A DNA stretch of 64,000 nucleotides from contig NZ_LMPS01000001.1 of the NCBI RefSeq assembly GCF_001424405.1, positions 106,549 through 170,548 on the forward strand. Reading direction: 5' to 3'. Shown here piece by piece: positions 51,894 to 60,289 of this stretch. Both the position numbers and the translations under genes were made by a program. Origin of the DNA: Dyadobacter sp. Leaf189 (GTDB lineage: Bacteria > Bacteroidota > Bacteroidia > Cytophagales > Spirosomataceae). How positions within the stretch are numbered: the first letter of the stretch is position 1; the number at the start of each line of letters is the position of its first letter. The notes beneath the pieces were generated by a model, which did no database searches, was not told the origin of the DNA, and saw nothing but the letters and a program-made list of their open reading frames with translations.

Positions 51894-52910
51894 ATGCAAA
51901 TTCAATCCAATTTTCCGCTCCGACATTATAATACCTTTGGGCTGGAATCGACGGCGTGCTTTTTTGTTGAAATTACATCTCTAACGGAATTAACCGAAAT
52001 CCTGACCAATCCGGAATGGAAAAAAACGCCGAAATTTATTTTAGGCGGAGGCAGCAACATCCTTTTAACACAGGATATTGACGCGCTTGTAATTCATCCG
52101 AAACTCACTGGAATTGATAAAATAAAGGAGACTGACAGTCAGATCTGGCTGAAAGCAGGTAGTGGTGAAAGCTGGCATGAGTTTGTATTACACTGCGTGA
52201 GAAGCGGTTATGGTGGTGTTGAAAACCTCTCTTTGATCCCTGGCAGTATAGGCGCTGCGCCCATGCAAAATATTGGCGCGTACGGTGTAGAGGTTAAAAA
52301 TGTGATTGAATCGGTGGAGGCTGTCGAGGTTGAAACCGGCGCACTGCACATATTTTCAAATGCGGAATGCAAATTCGGCTATCGTGAAAGTATTTTTAAA
52401 AAGGAGGCTAGCGGCCGCTTCGTAATTACAGGCGTCACCTTTGTTTTGTCCAAAAACCCTGTGCTGAACATTGGTTACGGCGACGTCCAGAAAACACTGG
52501 CTGAAATGGAAGTTACAGTTCCAACGATCAGCGACGTAAGTGAAGCGATTATGCGGATCAGGAAAAGCAAATTACCCGATCCGGCGCAGATCGGAAATGC
52601 GGGAAGCTTCTTTAAAAACCCCGAAATTCCTGCGGCACAATATGACGATCTGAAAAAGACATATCCTGAAATACCGGGTTATCCTGTTGATGAAAACACC
52701 GTGAAAGTGCCCGCTGGCTGGCTGATCGAAAAAGCAGGCTGGAAAGGCTACCGGAAAGGGAACATCGGTGTACATGAAAAGCAGGCGCTGGTACTCGTGA
52801 ATTACGGAGGCGGTACCGGAAACGAAATCAAGTTATTATCTGAGTCAATTCAGGAATCCATTCTGTCCAAATTCGGGATCAGTTTAAAGGCGGAGGTAAA
52901 TTTCATTTGA
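51894..52910 (+). CDS. murB: UDP-N-acetylenolpyruvoylglucosamine reductase
   Basis: A 338-residue FAD enzyme that makes UDP-N-acetylmuramic acid for peptidoglycan. FAD-binding parts are LGGGSNILLTQD and NLSLIPGSIGAAPMQNIGAYGVE. The YRESIFK segment identifies the E. coli-like type I MurB. The catalytic Ser is in NAGSFFKNPEIP, and the Glu is near VHEKQALVLVNYG. The start (MQIQSNFPLRHYNTFG) directly precedes the conserved HNTFG-like motif. The GT-C-type membrane gene follows after 3 bp, so the two are almost certainly one operon. Confidence 0.96.
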   Translation: MQIQSNFPLRHYNTFGLESTACFFVEITSLTELTEILTNPEWKKTPKFILGGGSNILLTQDIDALVIHPKLTGIDKIKETDSQIWLKAGSGESWHEFVLHCVRSGYGGVENLSLIPGSIGAAPMQNIGAYGVEVKNVIESVEAVEVETGALHIFSNAECKFGYRESIFKKEASGRFVITGVTFVLSKNPVLNIGYGDVQKTLAEMEVTVPTISDVSEAIMRIRKSKLPDPAQIGNAGSFFKNPEIPAAQYDDLKKTYPEIPGYPVDENTVKVPAGWLIEKAGWKGYRKGNIGVHEKQALVLVNYGGGTGNEIKLLSESIQESILSKFGISLKAEVNFI

Positions 52911-52913
52911 TAT

Positions 52914-54143
52914 ATGAATTCAAAAAAGCGCAACGCGACGCTGTTTCTTGTTATTCTTTTTATTGCAGTCTTCTTTTTGAAGCAACGGTTTACGGTATCG
53001 CTTTATCAGGATGAGTTCCATTACCTGCCGACAGCCGTTTATTTCAGTCCCGAACCCATCCCTTCCATTGATCTGCTGAAAAGCTACAATGAGCTTAATA
53101 CGCCCATTCCTTTTATTCTCGGCGGGTGGGTTGTGAGTCTTTTTGGCGAAAGCATTCAGGCCCTGCGTTTGCTAACATTCGTTTTCAGCTTCGGTCTGTT
53201 AATGCTCTTTGTATGGAACAGTCCTCAGAAAAGCAAACGCTTCTGGCTCTGCCTGGGCGGACTGCTGCTTTTTCCAAACTACTATCTGGTCAGCGTTTAT
53301 TACTACACGGACATTTTTGCGATGTTTTTTGTACTCGCTGGCATCGTCGCTTATATCAAACGTGTACACTGGGCCGGGATGCTGCTGTTTGCGGCAGCTG
53401 TTTGTTGCAGGCAGTATATGCTCGCGTTTCCGGCTGCGGTGGTGGCTTACGAGCTGTTTAATCATTTGAAAAAATCAACTAAACCCGCATTGCTGATCAG
53501 GAATGCGTGGGAAGATAAAACGTGGCTTTGGTACGGAATTGCGGTTTTGAGTATCGTGCCGTGGGTTCTGCTCTGGAAGGGGCCGGCCCCTGCTGCCGTT
53601 ATGGCCGACCAGCACTACGATTCGGATAAGATCGCGCAGTACAATTTTGGTTATCTGATGTATGCATCGGTGGTCATCGCCGTTTATCACGTGATCCCCG
53701 AATTGATTTTTACCAGAAAGCTGGGCTACCTGTTTAAGTTTCCGTCACTTTATCCCAAGCTGTTCGCCGCATTCGTCGCGTTACTCGCGGCCGTGATCAT
53801 CTTTTCACCTGCCAAACAAGCCTATAATCCCTATTTCACGTGGCCTTATCTGGGTTACATTGATCAGTTATTGATGACGATCGGGATAAGCGGACTGATT
53901 AAACAGGTCATTTTCGGACTTTTAGCGTTAGTTACTTTAATGCGTTTTTTCTCCCCCAGATTCAATCTTGCGAGCTGGATGGTTGCCTTCAATGTGTTGC
54001 TGCTTGGTAAGGCGCAGTTGTCGTGGGATAAATATTCGTTACCGGTAATTATGGCTTTGTGGTTCCTGGCTATGTTTGACGAACAATGGTCGCTGACCGA
54101 AAAAGTAGAAGAAAAAGCAGAAGCAGTAAATGCAAAATATTAG
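52914..54143 (+). CDS. multi-spanning GT-C-type glycosyltransferase, ALG10-like
   Basis: A 409-residue inner-membrane protein with about ten hydrophobic helices. The first periplasmic loop contains YQDEFHYLPTAVYF, followed by SYNELNTPIPFILGGWVVSLFG: an acidic-acidic-aromatic-His motif right after the first helix. This resembles the catalytic loop of GT-C glycosyltransferases, and the order (DEFH ... TP ... LR-L) is most like ALG10-type glucosyltransferases, which use a polyprenyl-phosphate sugar. I am confident of the GT-C type, less so of the ALG10 link. It is 3 bp downstream of murB and 63 bp upstream of a T9SS-exported esterase, suggesting a role in envelope glycan or glycoprotein modification. 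Confidence 0.6.
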   Translation: MNSKKRNATLFLVILFIAVFFLKQRFTVSLYQDEFHYLPTAVYFSPEPIPSIDLLKSYNELNTPIPFILGGWVVSLFGESIQALRLLTFVFSFGLLMLFVWNSPQKSKRFWLCLGGLLLFPNYYLVSVYYYTDIFAMFFVLAGIVAYIKRVHWAGMLLFAAAVCCRQYMLAFPAAVVAYELFNHLKKSTKPALLIRNAWEDKTWLWYGIAVLSIVPWVLLWKGPAPAAVMADQHYDSDKIAQYNFGYLMYASVVIAVYHVIPELIFTRKLGYLFKFPSLYPKLFAAFVALLAAVIIFSPAKQAYNPYFTWPYLGYIDQLLMTIGISGLIKQVIFGLLALVTLMRFFSPRFNLASWMVAFNVLLLGKAQLSWDKYSLPVIMALWFLAMFDEQWSLTEKVEEKAEAVNAKY

Positions 54144-54206
54144 GGATATATTTATATCAATTGAGGTGTAAAATCAAGCTTTTGAATTTAAAAGTTGCTG
54201 AATGAA

Positions 54207-56207
54207 ATGAGCTTTACAAGTAAGGTAAGTGCCTTTTTCCTGATCATACTCGCAGGAATATCGCAGGAAACATACGGCCAGCGTTTCTTCTCTGTTGTGT
54301 TCAACAAGCTGCCTAAGGATATGCAGCTGTTCGCGCGCGATGACAATAATGTAGCCGAAGTTCCCTTTGCAGGAAAAATCGAAGCAACAGGCTGGGACCA
54401 CATGTCGGTGGTTACTTTCCGTAATGGAAAGCAGGTTGGCTTGCAGCAGCAAAAGTTGGATTATGCCGGTCAGAGTTTCGCCAATTTTGAGCTGAAACCA
54501 AAGATCAAAGCTGAAATGGCGGATTATGAATTCGCATTTTATGTTTGTAAAACAGATGATTCTGTACTGATTGTAAAACGAACAGAAATCGTTGCGGGCG
54601 ATTTTTACGTAATCAGCGGACAATCCAATGCGGCCGCGGTCCATTTTGGAGATTGGTCAAGTAAATACGCGCGCACCCTGGGCAGAACCCCCGATGACAG
54701 CCCTGCACAAACTTTGGGCGATACCATGTGGATACCTTCTTCGTGGTCGTGGCCTTACGCAGGCGCGTGGGGCGTGGAAATGCAGCGCCGCATTCTTGAG
54801 AAAGATAGCATTCCCACCTGCGTAATCAACGGTGCATTGCCCGGCTCGTATATCCGCTACCACACTGATCGCAATGCTGAAAATCCGGCCTCATCGAATT
54901 TATATGGTTTTTTGTACCAGAGGATCAAAGCCGCCAGGGCTGGCCGCATTCGTGCTTTCTTCTGGTATCAGGGCGAGCAGGAAGCTTTGGAGGATATCCG
55001 TAATTATGAGCAGGAATATGACAAGCTTTTTAAATACTGGCAGCAGGATTACCCGCAGGTTGACAAGTTTGTGGTCGTTCAAATTCCTGTACTTTTTAAC
55101 CCGTATTACGTAGCAGGTACGATCCGCGAGTTTCAGCGGAAAACCAAATACATTTATCCCAAAACGGATCATTTCAATGTAAATGGCTTGCCTGGTTTTG
55201 ACGGCATTCATTATAGTCTTTCCGGCTATCAGGAACTGGGGAGGAGGGTTTACAATTTCCTCAAACCAAAAGTGTACGGTTCTGCTGACAGCAGTAATGT
55301 AAATTGCCCGGATGTGCAGAAGATTTACTATTCATCTGAACAAAAAGATGAAATAACGCTGGTTTTCGAAGAAGGACAAAACCTGCGCTGGCCAAAGGAT
55401 ACGCTGATTGACGATGTCAGTGGAACGAAGTTCCTTAAAGGGTTGAAAGATGTTTTTTACTTTGACGGTGACGAATCGAAGCCGGCAAGCATTGCATCAG
55501 GCTCTGCAAATGGCAACAAGGTTATCTTAAAGCTCGCGGGCGCCTCTAATGCGAGCAAGCTGACCTACCTTCCTGCTTACAAAGGCGAGCAGATCAGGAT
55601 CTATTATGGGCCTTTTCTGACGAATGCACGCGGTTTGGGGGCATTTTCCTTCCAGGAGTATGCTATTGCTAATATCATTACATTCCCTGTTTTTGAAGCC
55701 AAAGAATCCGAGTTAGCCAGTGTGCTGGTTTCCTGGCAATCCACGGGCGCAGACCAGTATGTGCTGGAAAAGAAAGGACCCGATGATGCGGACTTTAAAA
55801 CTATCGATACATTCAATGGAAGTACGCTGTCTTATGAGGACAAAGACGTTTCTCCGGATGAAACTTACAGCTATCGCATTCAGGCTTTTAGCAAAACCTC
55901 GCAGTCGCTTGTGAAAACTACGACCGTAAAAATGCTGCCGCTTCTGGCTGTAAAACCAGAACCGCGCGAAATGTTCTGGAAAATTTATCCTAACCCTGTT
56001 TCAGCGGCTTTAAAGGTGGAGTTCAAAAATCCGGTGAAAGGACAAATCCGGCTGAGCAATGCGCGCGGGCAGCTGGTGCACAATGCGCAGCTAAAATCTG
56101 AAAGCAGGTATGAAATGGATATTTCAACGATGCCGACCGGCCTCTACATTCTTACAGTAGATCAGGGCGACGGGACCATGATCAGCAGTAAGATCATCAA
56201 GCAGTAA
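54207..56207 (+). CDS. T9SS-secreted SGNH esterase, sialate O-acetylesterase-like
   Basis: A 666-residue secreted protein. Signal peptide (from ATG 54207, MSFTSKVSAFFLIILAG, cut near ETYGQ); a beta-rich N-terminal part; an SGNH/sialate O-acetylesterase domain with VISGQSNAAAVHF (nucleophile Ser), FFWYQGEQEA and DGIHYSLSGYQELG (catalytic Asp and His); beta domains including a fibronectin-III-like stretch (about 505-585, SVLVSWQSTGADQYVLEKK); and a type A T9SS sorting domain (about 590-666, WKIYPNPVSAALKVEF to MISSKIIKQ). It probably removes acyl groups from carbohydrate outside the cell. Co-directional with murB and the GT-C gene. Confidence 0.88.
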   Translation: MSFTSKVSAFFLIILAGISQETYGQRFFSVVFNKLPKDMQLFARDDNNVAEVPFAGKIEATGWDHMSVVTFRNGKQVGLQQQKLDYAGQSFANFELKPKIKAEMADYEFAFYVCKTDDSVLIVKRTEIVAGDFYVISGQSNAAAVHFGDWSSKYARTLGRTPDDSPAQTLGDTMWIPSSWSWPYAGAWGVEMQRRILEKDSIPTCVINGALPGSYIRYHTDRNAENPASSNLYGFLYQRIKAARAGRIRAFFWYQGEQEALEDIRNYEQEYDKLFKYWQQDYPQVDKFVVVQIPVLFNPYYVAGTIREFQRKTKYIYPKTDHFNVNGLPGFDGIHYSLSGYQELGRRVYNFLKPKVYGSADSSNVNCPDVQKIYYSSEQKDEITLVFEEGQNLRWPKDTLIDDVSGTKFLKGLKDVFYFDGDESKPASIASGSANGNKVILKLAGASNASKLTYLPAYKGEQIRIYYGPFLTNARGLGAFSFQEYAIANIITFPVFEAKESELASVLVSWQSTGADQYVLEKKGPDDADFKTIDTFNGSTLSYEDKDVSPDETYSYRIQAFSKTSQSLVKTTTVKMLPLLAVKPEPREMFWKIYPNPVSAALKVEFKNPVKGQIRLSNARGQLVHNAQLKSESRYEMDISTMPTGLYILTVDQGDGTMISSKIIKQ

Positions 56208-56240
56208 CAAAAAAGGGTAGCGAGCGCTACCCTTTTTTGT
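56207..56240. terminator. bidirectional terminator between the esterase and GT2 genes
   Basis: A nearly perfect palindrome: ACAAAAAAGGGTAGCG / CGCTACCCTTTTTTGT around AG. It starts at the stop codon of the esterase gene; the converging GT2 gene stops at 56261. Both outer arms give T tracts in their own direction. Confidence 0.87.
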
Positions 56241-56260
56241 TACTATATATATTGTCAGAA

Positions 56261-56971
56261 TCAGCTTCCTAATCCGTAGCGTACAATGCAGTACAATGCG
56301 CGGAAACCGTCTTTCCAGTTAATCTTTTTGCCTTCTTCGTAGGTACGGCCGTAATAAGACACACCTACTTCATAAATTCTGATCTTGGGTATTTTGGAGA
56401 TCTTTGCGGTTACTTCCGGCTCAAAGCCAAAGCGTTTTTCGTGAAGTGAAAGGTTCTTGAGCAAATCGGCCCTGAAAAGCTTGTAGCAGGTTTCCATATC
56501 CGTCAGGTTCAGGTTAGTGAACATATTGCTCAGGAATGTCAGGAATTTGTTTCCGATCGTGTGCCAGAAAAACAGGATCCTGTGCGGCCTTCCGCCCATA
56601 AAGCGGGAGCCATAAACTACATCGGCGTAACCCTCGACGACAGGTTTCAGCAGAATATTGAATTCCTGCGGATCATACTCCAGATCTGCGTCCTGCACGA
56701 TGATGTAGTCGCCGGTAGCACGTCGGAAACCGGTATGTAGCGCCGCTCCTTTTCCCTGATTGTATTCGTGACGATAGTAGCTTACTTCCAAAAGGGGGTT
56801 TTCAGCCATAAATCTTTGTGCTACTCCCTCGGTATTATCTGAGGAACAGTCATTTATGATTACAATTTCTTTCTGAAAACCATTTATTAACTCGACGGAT
56901 TTTAGCTTTTCCAGCACTCTCCAAATGGTCTTCTCTTCGTTGTAAGCAGGAACTATGACTGATAATTTCAT
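56261..56971 (-). CDS. GT2-family glycosyltransferase, polyprenyl-phosphate sugar synthase type
   Basis: A 236-residue GT-A enzyme without C-terminal membrane helices. LSVIVPAYNEEKTIWRVLE starts the nucleotide-binding fold; IVQDADLEYDPQEF holds the D-x-D metal motif; VYGSRFMGGRPHR follows. This matches the DPM1/dolichol-phosphate-mannose-synthase-like group that moves sugar from a nucleotide donor to polyprenyl phosphate. Such a lipid-linked sugar is what GT-C enzymes use, and a GT-C gene lies just across the terminator, so the two could act in sequence (inference). It is the last gene of a leftward run SDR-ROK-GT2. Confidence 0.9.
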   Translation of the reverse strand: MKLSVIVPAYNEEKTIWRVLEKLKSVELINGFQKEIVIINDCSSDNTEGVAQRFMAENPLLEVSYYRHEYNQGKGAALHTGFRRATGDYIIVQDADLEYDPQEFNILLKPVVEGYADVVYGSRFMGGRPHRILFFWHTIGNKFLTFLSNMFTNLNLTDMETCYKLFRADLLKNLSLHEKRFGFEPEVTAKISKIPKIRIYEVGVSYYGRTYEEGKKINWKDGFRALYCIVRYGLGS

Positions 56972-57021
56972 CCGGGACTAGTAACGTGTATGGCTAATAT
57001 GAAGTTGTAAATCTCTGTATC

Positions 57022-57930
57022 TCAATCAAAACATAACGAAGCCGCTCCAAGCAATCCTGCATCATTGGCCAATGTAGCACGCTTGATGCTGATTGTTTTC
57101 AGATAATAAGGAGTTAACCAGTATTGAAAGCGCTCGTTAATTGCTGGCAAAATAAATTCAAACGAAGCAGAAATGCCACCGCCGATCAAAATTGTAGTAA
57201 TATCCAGGATGCGTACCATTGAAACCAGTCCTTCTCCCAGCAAGTAACCCATTTCCTGGAATACCTGCTTGGCAAGCTCGTCACCGCCCGAAGCTGCAGC
57301 TACGAGGCCGGTTGTTGAGATAGTACCGTCAGCAGGAAGTTGTGTTGTGCCTGTATAGGCTGCACGCATGGAAATAGCCAGGTCGAGGAGTTCTTTTTTG
57401 CCGATATTCCTTTCCAGTACCTTACCGTTTTTGGATGGTATATGTCCGGGCTCCATGGCATTACCACCGCCTCCTTTGAAAACCTTCTTATCTATAATCG
57501 CTGCTCCGCCGATCCCGGTTCCGAGCGTCACAAAAATGTAATCTTCCGGCAATTTATCCTCTCCGAAATAGTACTCTCCCAATGCAGCTGCATTGGCGTC
57601 ATTTTCGAGGTAAAAATCGTGTGTTGGAAAGCGGGCTTTCAAGTCAGGCACGATCGCGATACCATCTATTTCGGGAATTGCTGTAATTTCAATTAATGTA
57701 GTCCGGTCGCGGGTAGTCAGTCCAGGAACTCCGATACCTACTCGTCTCACCTCGGGATATTCGACCAGCTGCAATGCGATTGCATCGCCCAAACGTTCAA
57801 TGAAATGTCCTGAGCTGCGCCAGCTGGCCGTATCATGGCTATAAAAATTTGAAATTCTCCCATCCGTAGCGTCAACGATTCCCATTTTTACGTTAGTACC
57901 GCCCACGTCTATACCGAGGTATTGTTCCAT
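57022..57930 (-). CDS. ROK-family sugar kinase lacking the zinc motif
   Basis: A 302-residue ASKHA-fold kinase. ATP and sugar motifs are clear: YLGIDVGGTNVKMG, GIGVPGLTT, LENDANAAALGEYYFG (catalytic Asp) and TLGTGIGGAAIIDKK. It should phosphorylate glucose or a related hexose. The His of the ROK signature is kept (MEPGHIPSKNG), but the cysteines of the usual CxCGxxGC zinc site after it are missing (GKVLERNIGKKEL instead), so this is a zinc-free variant. Located in a leftward run with an SDR and a GT2 gene, 50 bp upstream of the latter. Glucokinase is the likeliest activity; a regulator role is excluded because no DNA-binding domain is present. Confidence 0.87.
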   Translation of the reverse strand: MEQYLGIDVGGTNVKMGIVDATDGRISNFYSHDTASWRSSGHFIERLGDAIALQLVEYPEVRRVGIGVPGLTTRDRTTLIEITAIPEIDGIAIVPDLKARFPTHDFYLENDANAAALGEYYFGEDKLPEDYIFVTLGTGIGGAAIIDKKVFKGGGGNAMEPGHIPSKNGKVLERNIGKKELLDLAISMRAAYTGTTQLPADGTISTTGLVAAASGGDELAKQVFQEMGYLLGEGLVSMVRILDITTILIGGGISASFEFILPAINERFQYWLTPYYLKTISIKRATLANDAGLLGAASLCFD

Positions 57931-58003
57931 GAAAAAAGCTAAAGGTTTTAATAAATAATTTTAAAAATGCGGCAATTTACTAAAAATGCGCTTTGTACAC
58001 TAA

Positions 58004-58714
58004 TCAATCCAGGTCTCCCAACTGCGGGCGGATCAATATTTCTTCAACAACTGTGCGTCCGGAAAGCGAGTAAGTTGACCAGATTGCCTCTGCAACGTCC
58101 TTTGGATCAATAAACCGTTCTTCCGGTAAATCAGTCCCTTTCCAGCTATCGGTCAATGTAGCTCCCGGAATCACTGCGGTTACTTTCACATTGTGGGGCT
58201 TCATTTCTTCCCTGAGCACTTTCGTCATCCCGTAAAGCGCAAATTTGGATATACAGTAAGAACCTCCGTTTGGATATGCGATAATGCTCGCGGTGGAGCA
58301 AAGTGTAAAAATATGCCCTTTTCTCGCGGCTGTCATTTCTGGCAGCAATCCTCGTGTGAGGTGGTAGGCGCTGTAAAGGTTGGTGTTAATCGTTTTCTCT
58401 AAAACACCTTCTTCTTCATTGTGTACCTGTCCGGGAATAAATACGCCGGTATTGTTAATAAGTACCTCTGGAAAACGGTTTTGAGACTTAATAAAATCAA
58501 GGAATGCATTCACCTGAGAACGTTCGGACAAGTCGGCCTGAAAGATGGAGACTTCGCTTCCCGGGTAAGTTTGGTTGCATTGACTTTTAAGCTGCAGCAG
58601 ATCGTCATTATTCCTCGCGCAGGTGACCACATCAAATCCGCCTTGCAGAAATCGCTCAATTACCGCCCGGCCGATTCCCTTTGTGCCACCGGTAACTACC
58701 GCTAATTGATTCAT
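58004..58714 (-). CDS. short-chain dehydrogenase/reductase
   Basis: A 236-residue Rossmann-fold oxidoreductase. Cofactor site VVTGGTKGIGRAVIE, CARN after the second strand (suggesting NADP), then NNTGVFIPG, the catalytic Ser in LCSTASIIAYPNGG and SYCISKFALYG with Tyr and Lys. It is in the general class of sepiapterin reductase-like and 3-ketoacyl-reductase-like SDRs; no specific substrate can be assigned. It leads the leftward run SDR-ROK-GT2, and its start is 60 bp from the divergent mlaE start. Confidence 0.83.
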   Translation of the reverse strand: MNQLAVVTGGTKGIGRAVIERFLQGGFDVVTCARNNDDLLQLKSQCNQTYPGSEVSIFQADLSERSQVNAFLDFIKSQNRFPEVLINNTGVFIPGQVHNEEEGVLEKTINTNLYSAYHLTRGLLPEMTAARKGHIFTLCSTASIIAYPNGGSYCISKFALYGMTKVLREEMKPHNVKVTAVIPGATLTDSWKGTDLPEERFIDPKDVAEAIWSTYSLSGRTVVEEILIRPQLGDLD

Positions 58715-58774
58715 TTTTCTAAATGCTTCTTTTTTTGCCTAATTTTCCCGAAAATATTGAATACTATTAAGATT

Positions 58775-59503
58775 ATGTCTGTAATCGGGAAATACTTTAT
58801 TTTTCTAGGGACAATATTCTCGAGAGGTGAAAAGCTGTCTGTTTATTGGCGGCGTCTGATGGAGGAATGCGTGGGAATCGGGGTGAGTTCGGTCTTCATT
58901 GTTGCGATTGTTTCCACATTTATCGGTGCGGTTTCCTGCATTCAGACCGCCTACAACCTGGTTAGCCCGATTATTCCGGTTTCTACGGTTGCATTAATCG
59001 TGCGGGATATGTCGATACTTGAACTTGCGCCGACGATTACCTGCATTGTGCTGGCGGGAAAGGTGGGCTCCAATATTGCCAGTGAGCTGGGTACTATGCG
59101 GATCACTGAACAGGTAGATGCATTGGAAGTAATGGGGATCAATTCAGCGGCATATCTGGTGTTGCCGAAGGTAATTGCTGCGATGTTGACGTTTCCAATG
59201 CTTGTTATATTCGCCGGATTCCTGAATATTTTCGGAGGGTATCTTGCCGGAACATTAACCGGCGTGATTTCAGAAAGAGATTATCTGGAGGGGATAAGGG
59301 ATTCCTTTGTTCCATATAATATCTTCTTTATGTGTGTAAAACCGTTTGTATTCGGTTTTCTGATCGCAACGATATCTTCATATAAAGGATTTTTTACACA
59401 AGGTGGAGCTTTGGAAGTGGGCAAAGCAAGCACTGGCGCGGTAACGAGTAGCTGTATCTCCGTATTAATTGCGGATTATTTACTTGCACAACTCCTGTTA
59501 TAA
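58775..59503 (+). CDS. mlaE: MlaE-type lipid ABC transporter permease
   Basis: A 242-residue inner-membrane permease with about five hydrophobic helices. MEECVGIGVSSVFIV, FIGAVSCIQTAYNL, GKVGSNIASELGTMRITEQVDALEVMGIN (in pieces) and YLVLPKVIAAMLTFP are hallmarks of the MlaE family. With MlaF it forms the core of a retrograde or anterograde phospholipid transporter that keeps the outer membrane asymmetric. I start at 58775 because the longer frame adds 23 residues with no family match. mlaF follows after 29 bp. An MlaD (MCE-domain) gene, normally the next gene, is not adjacent. Confidence 0.93.
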   Translation: MSVIGKYFIFLGTIFSRGEKLSVYWRRLMEECVGIGVSSVFIVAIVSTFIGAVSCIQTAYNLVSPIIPVSTVALIVRDMSILELAPTITCIVLAGKVGSNIASELGTMRITEQVDALEVMGINSAAYLVLPKVIAAMLTFPMLVIFAGFLNIFGGYLAGTLTGVISERDYLEGIRDSFVPYNIFFMCVKPFVFGFLIATISSYKGFFTQGGALEVGKASTGAVTSSCISVLIADYLLAQLLL

Positions 59504-59532
59504 TTTAGCCTGGGCTATCAATTCAGCAAGCA

Positions 59533-60279
59533 ATGATCGAGATCAATAATATTTCCAAAGCTTTCAACGGAAAACAGGTTTTAAAAGGCATTTCCGCAAC
59601 TTTCAAGAAAGGGGAGACCAACCTGATTATCGGCGGGAGCGGGACCGGAAAAAGTGTTTTACTCAAATGCATGATCGGCCTCGTAAAGCCGGATCAGGGT
59701 AATGTAATTTACGACGGCCGCGACTTCTATAACAGCGATAAGGAAACACAACAGTCGATTCGCCGCGAAATGGGAGTGCTTTTTCAGGGCGGCGCGCTCT
59801 TTGACTCTAAAACGGTTGAGGAAAATGTGCGCTTTCCATTGGATATGCTGACGGATCAGTCCACGCAGGAAAAACAGGAGCGGGTAGCATTCTGTCTTCA
59901 AAGGGTTGGCCTGGAAGCAGCTGCCAAAAGAATGCCTTCCGAAATCAGCGGTGGAATGAAAAAGCGCGTAGGAATTGCGCGGGCTATCGTCATGAACCCG
60001 ATGTATCTTTTTTGTGATGAGCCGAATTCGGGCCTTGATCCGCTTACTTCGGTAAAGATTGACGAGCTGATCAAAGAGATCACCGAAGAATATCAGATCA
60101 CCACGATTATTATCACACACGATATGAATTCGGTGATGGAGATTGGCCAGAACATTATGTTCTTGTACCAGGGAGACAAGTTGTGGGAAGGTGTCAATTC
60201 AGATATAACCAAAACCCCCGTCCCCGAGCTTAAAGAATTCCTTTTCTCCAATAAGTTGCTGCGTGAAATGCAGCCATAG
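59533..60279 (+). CDS. mlaF: MlaF-type ABC transporter ATPase
   Basis: A 248-residue ABC ATPase. Walker A GGSGTGKSVLLKC, Q-loop VLFQGGALFDSKTV (the GALFDS form is typical of MlaF), signature EISGGMKKRVGIARAI, Walker B MYLFCDEPNSGLDP and the switch His in IITHDMNSV. It powers the MlaE permease encoded just upstream. The usual following gene mlaD is replaced by a convergent flippase gene, with 10 bp between the stops, so the substrate-binding MCE protein must be encoded elsewhere. Confidence 0.95.
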   Translation: MIEINNISKAFNGKQVLKGISATFKKGETNLIIGGSGTGKSVLLKCMIGLVKPDQGNVIYDGRDFYNSDKETQQSIRREMGVLFQGGALFDSKTVEENVRFPLDMLTDQSTQEKQERVAFCLQRVGLEAAAKRMPSEISGGMKKRVGIARAIVMNPMYLFCDEPNSGLDPLTSVKIDELIKEITEEYQITTIIITHDMNSVMEIGQNIMFLYQGDKLWEGVNSDITKTPVPELKEFLFSNKLLREMQP

Positions 60280-60289
60280 CTAGCCTTTA

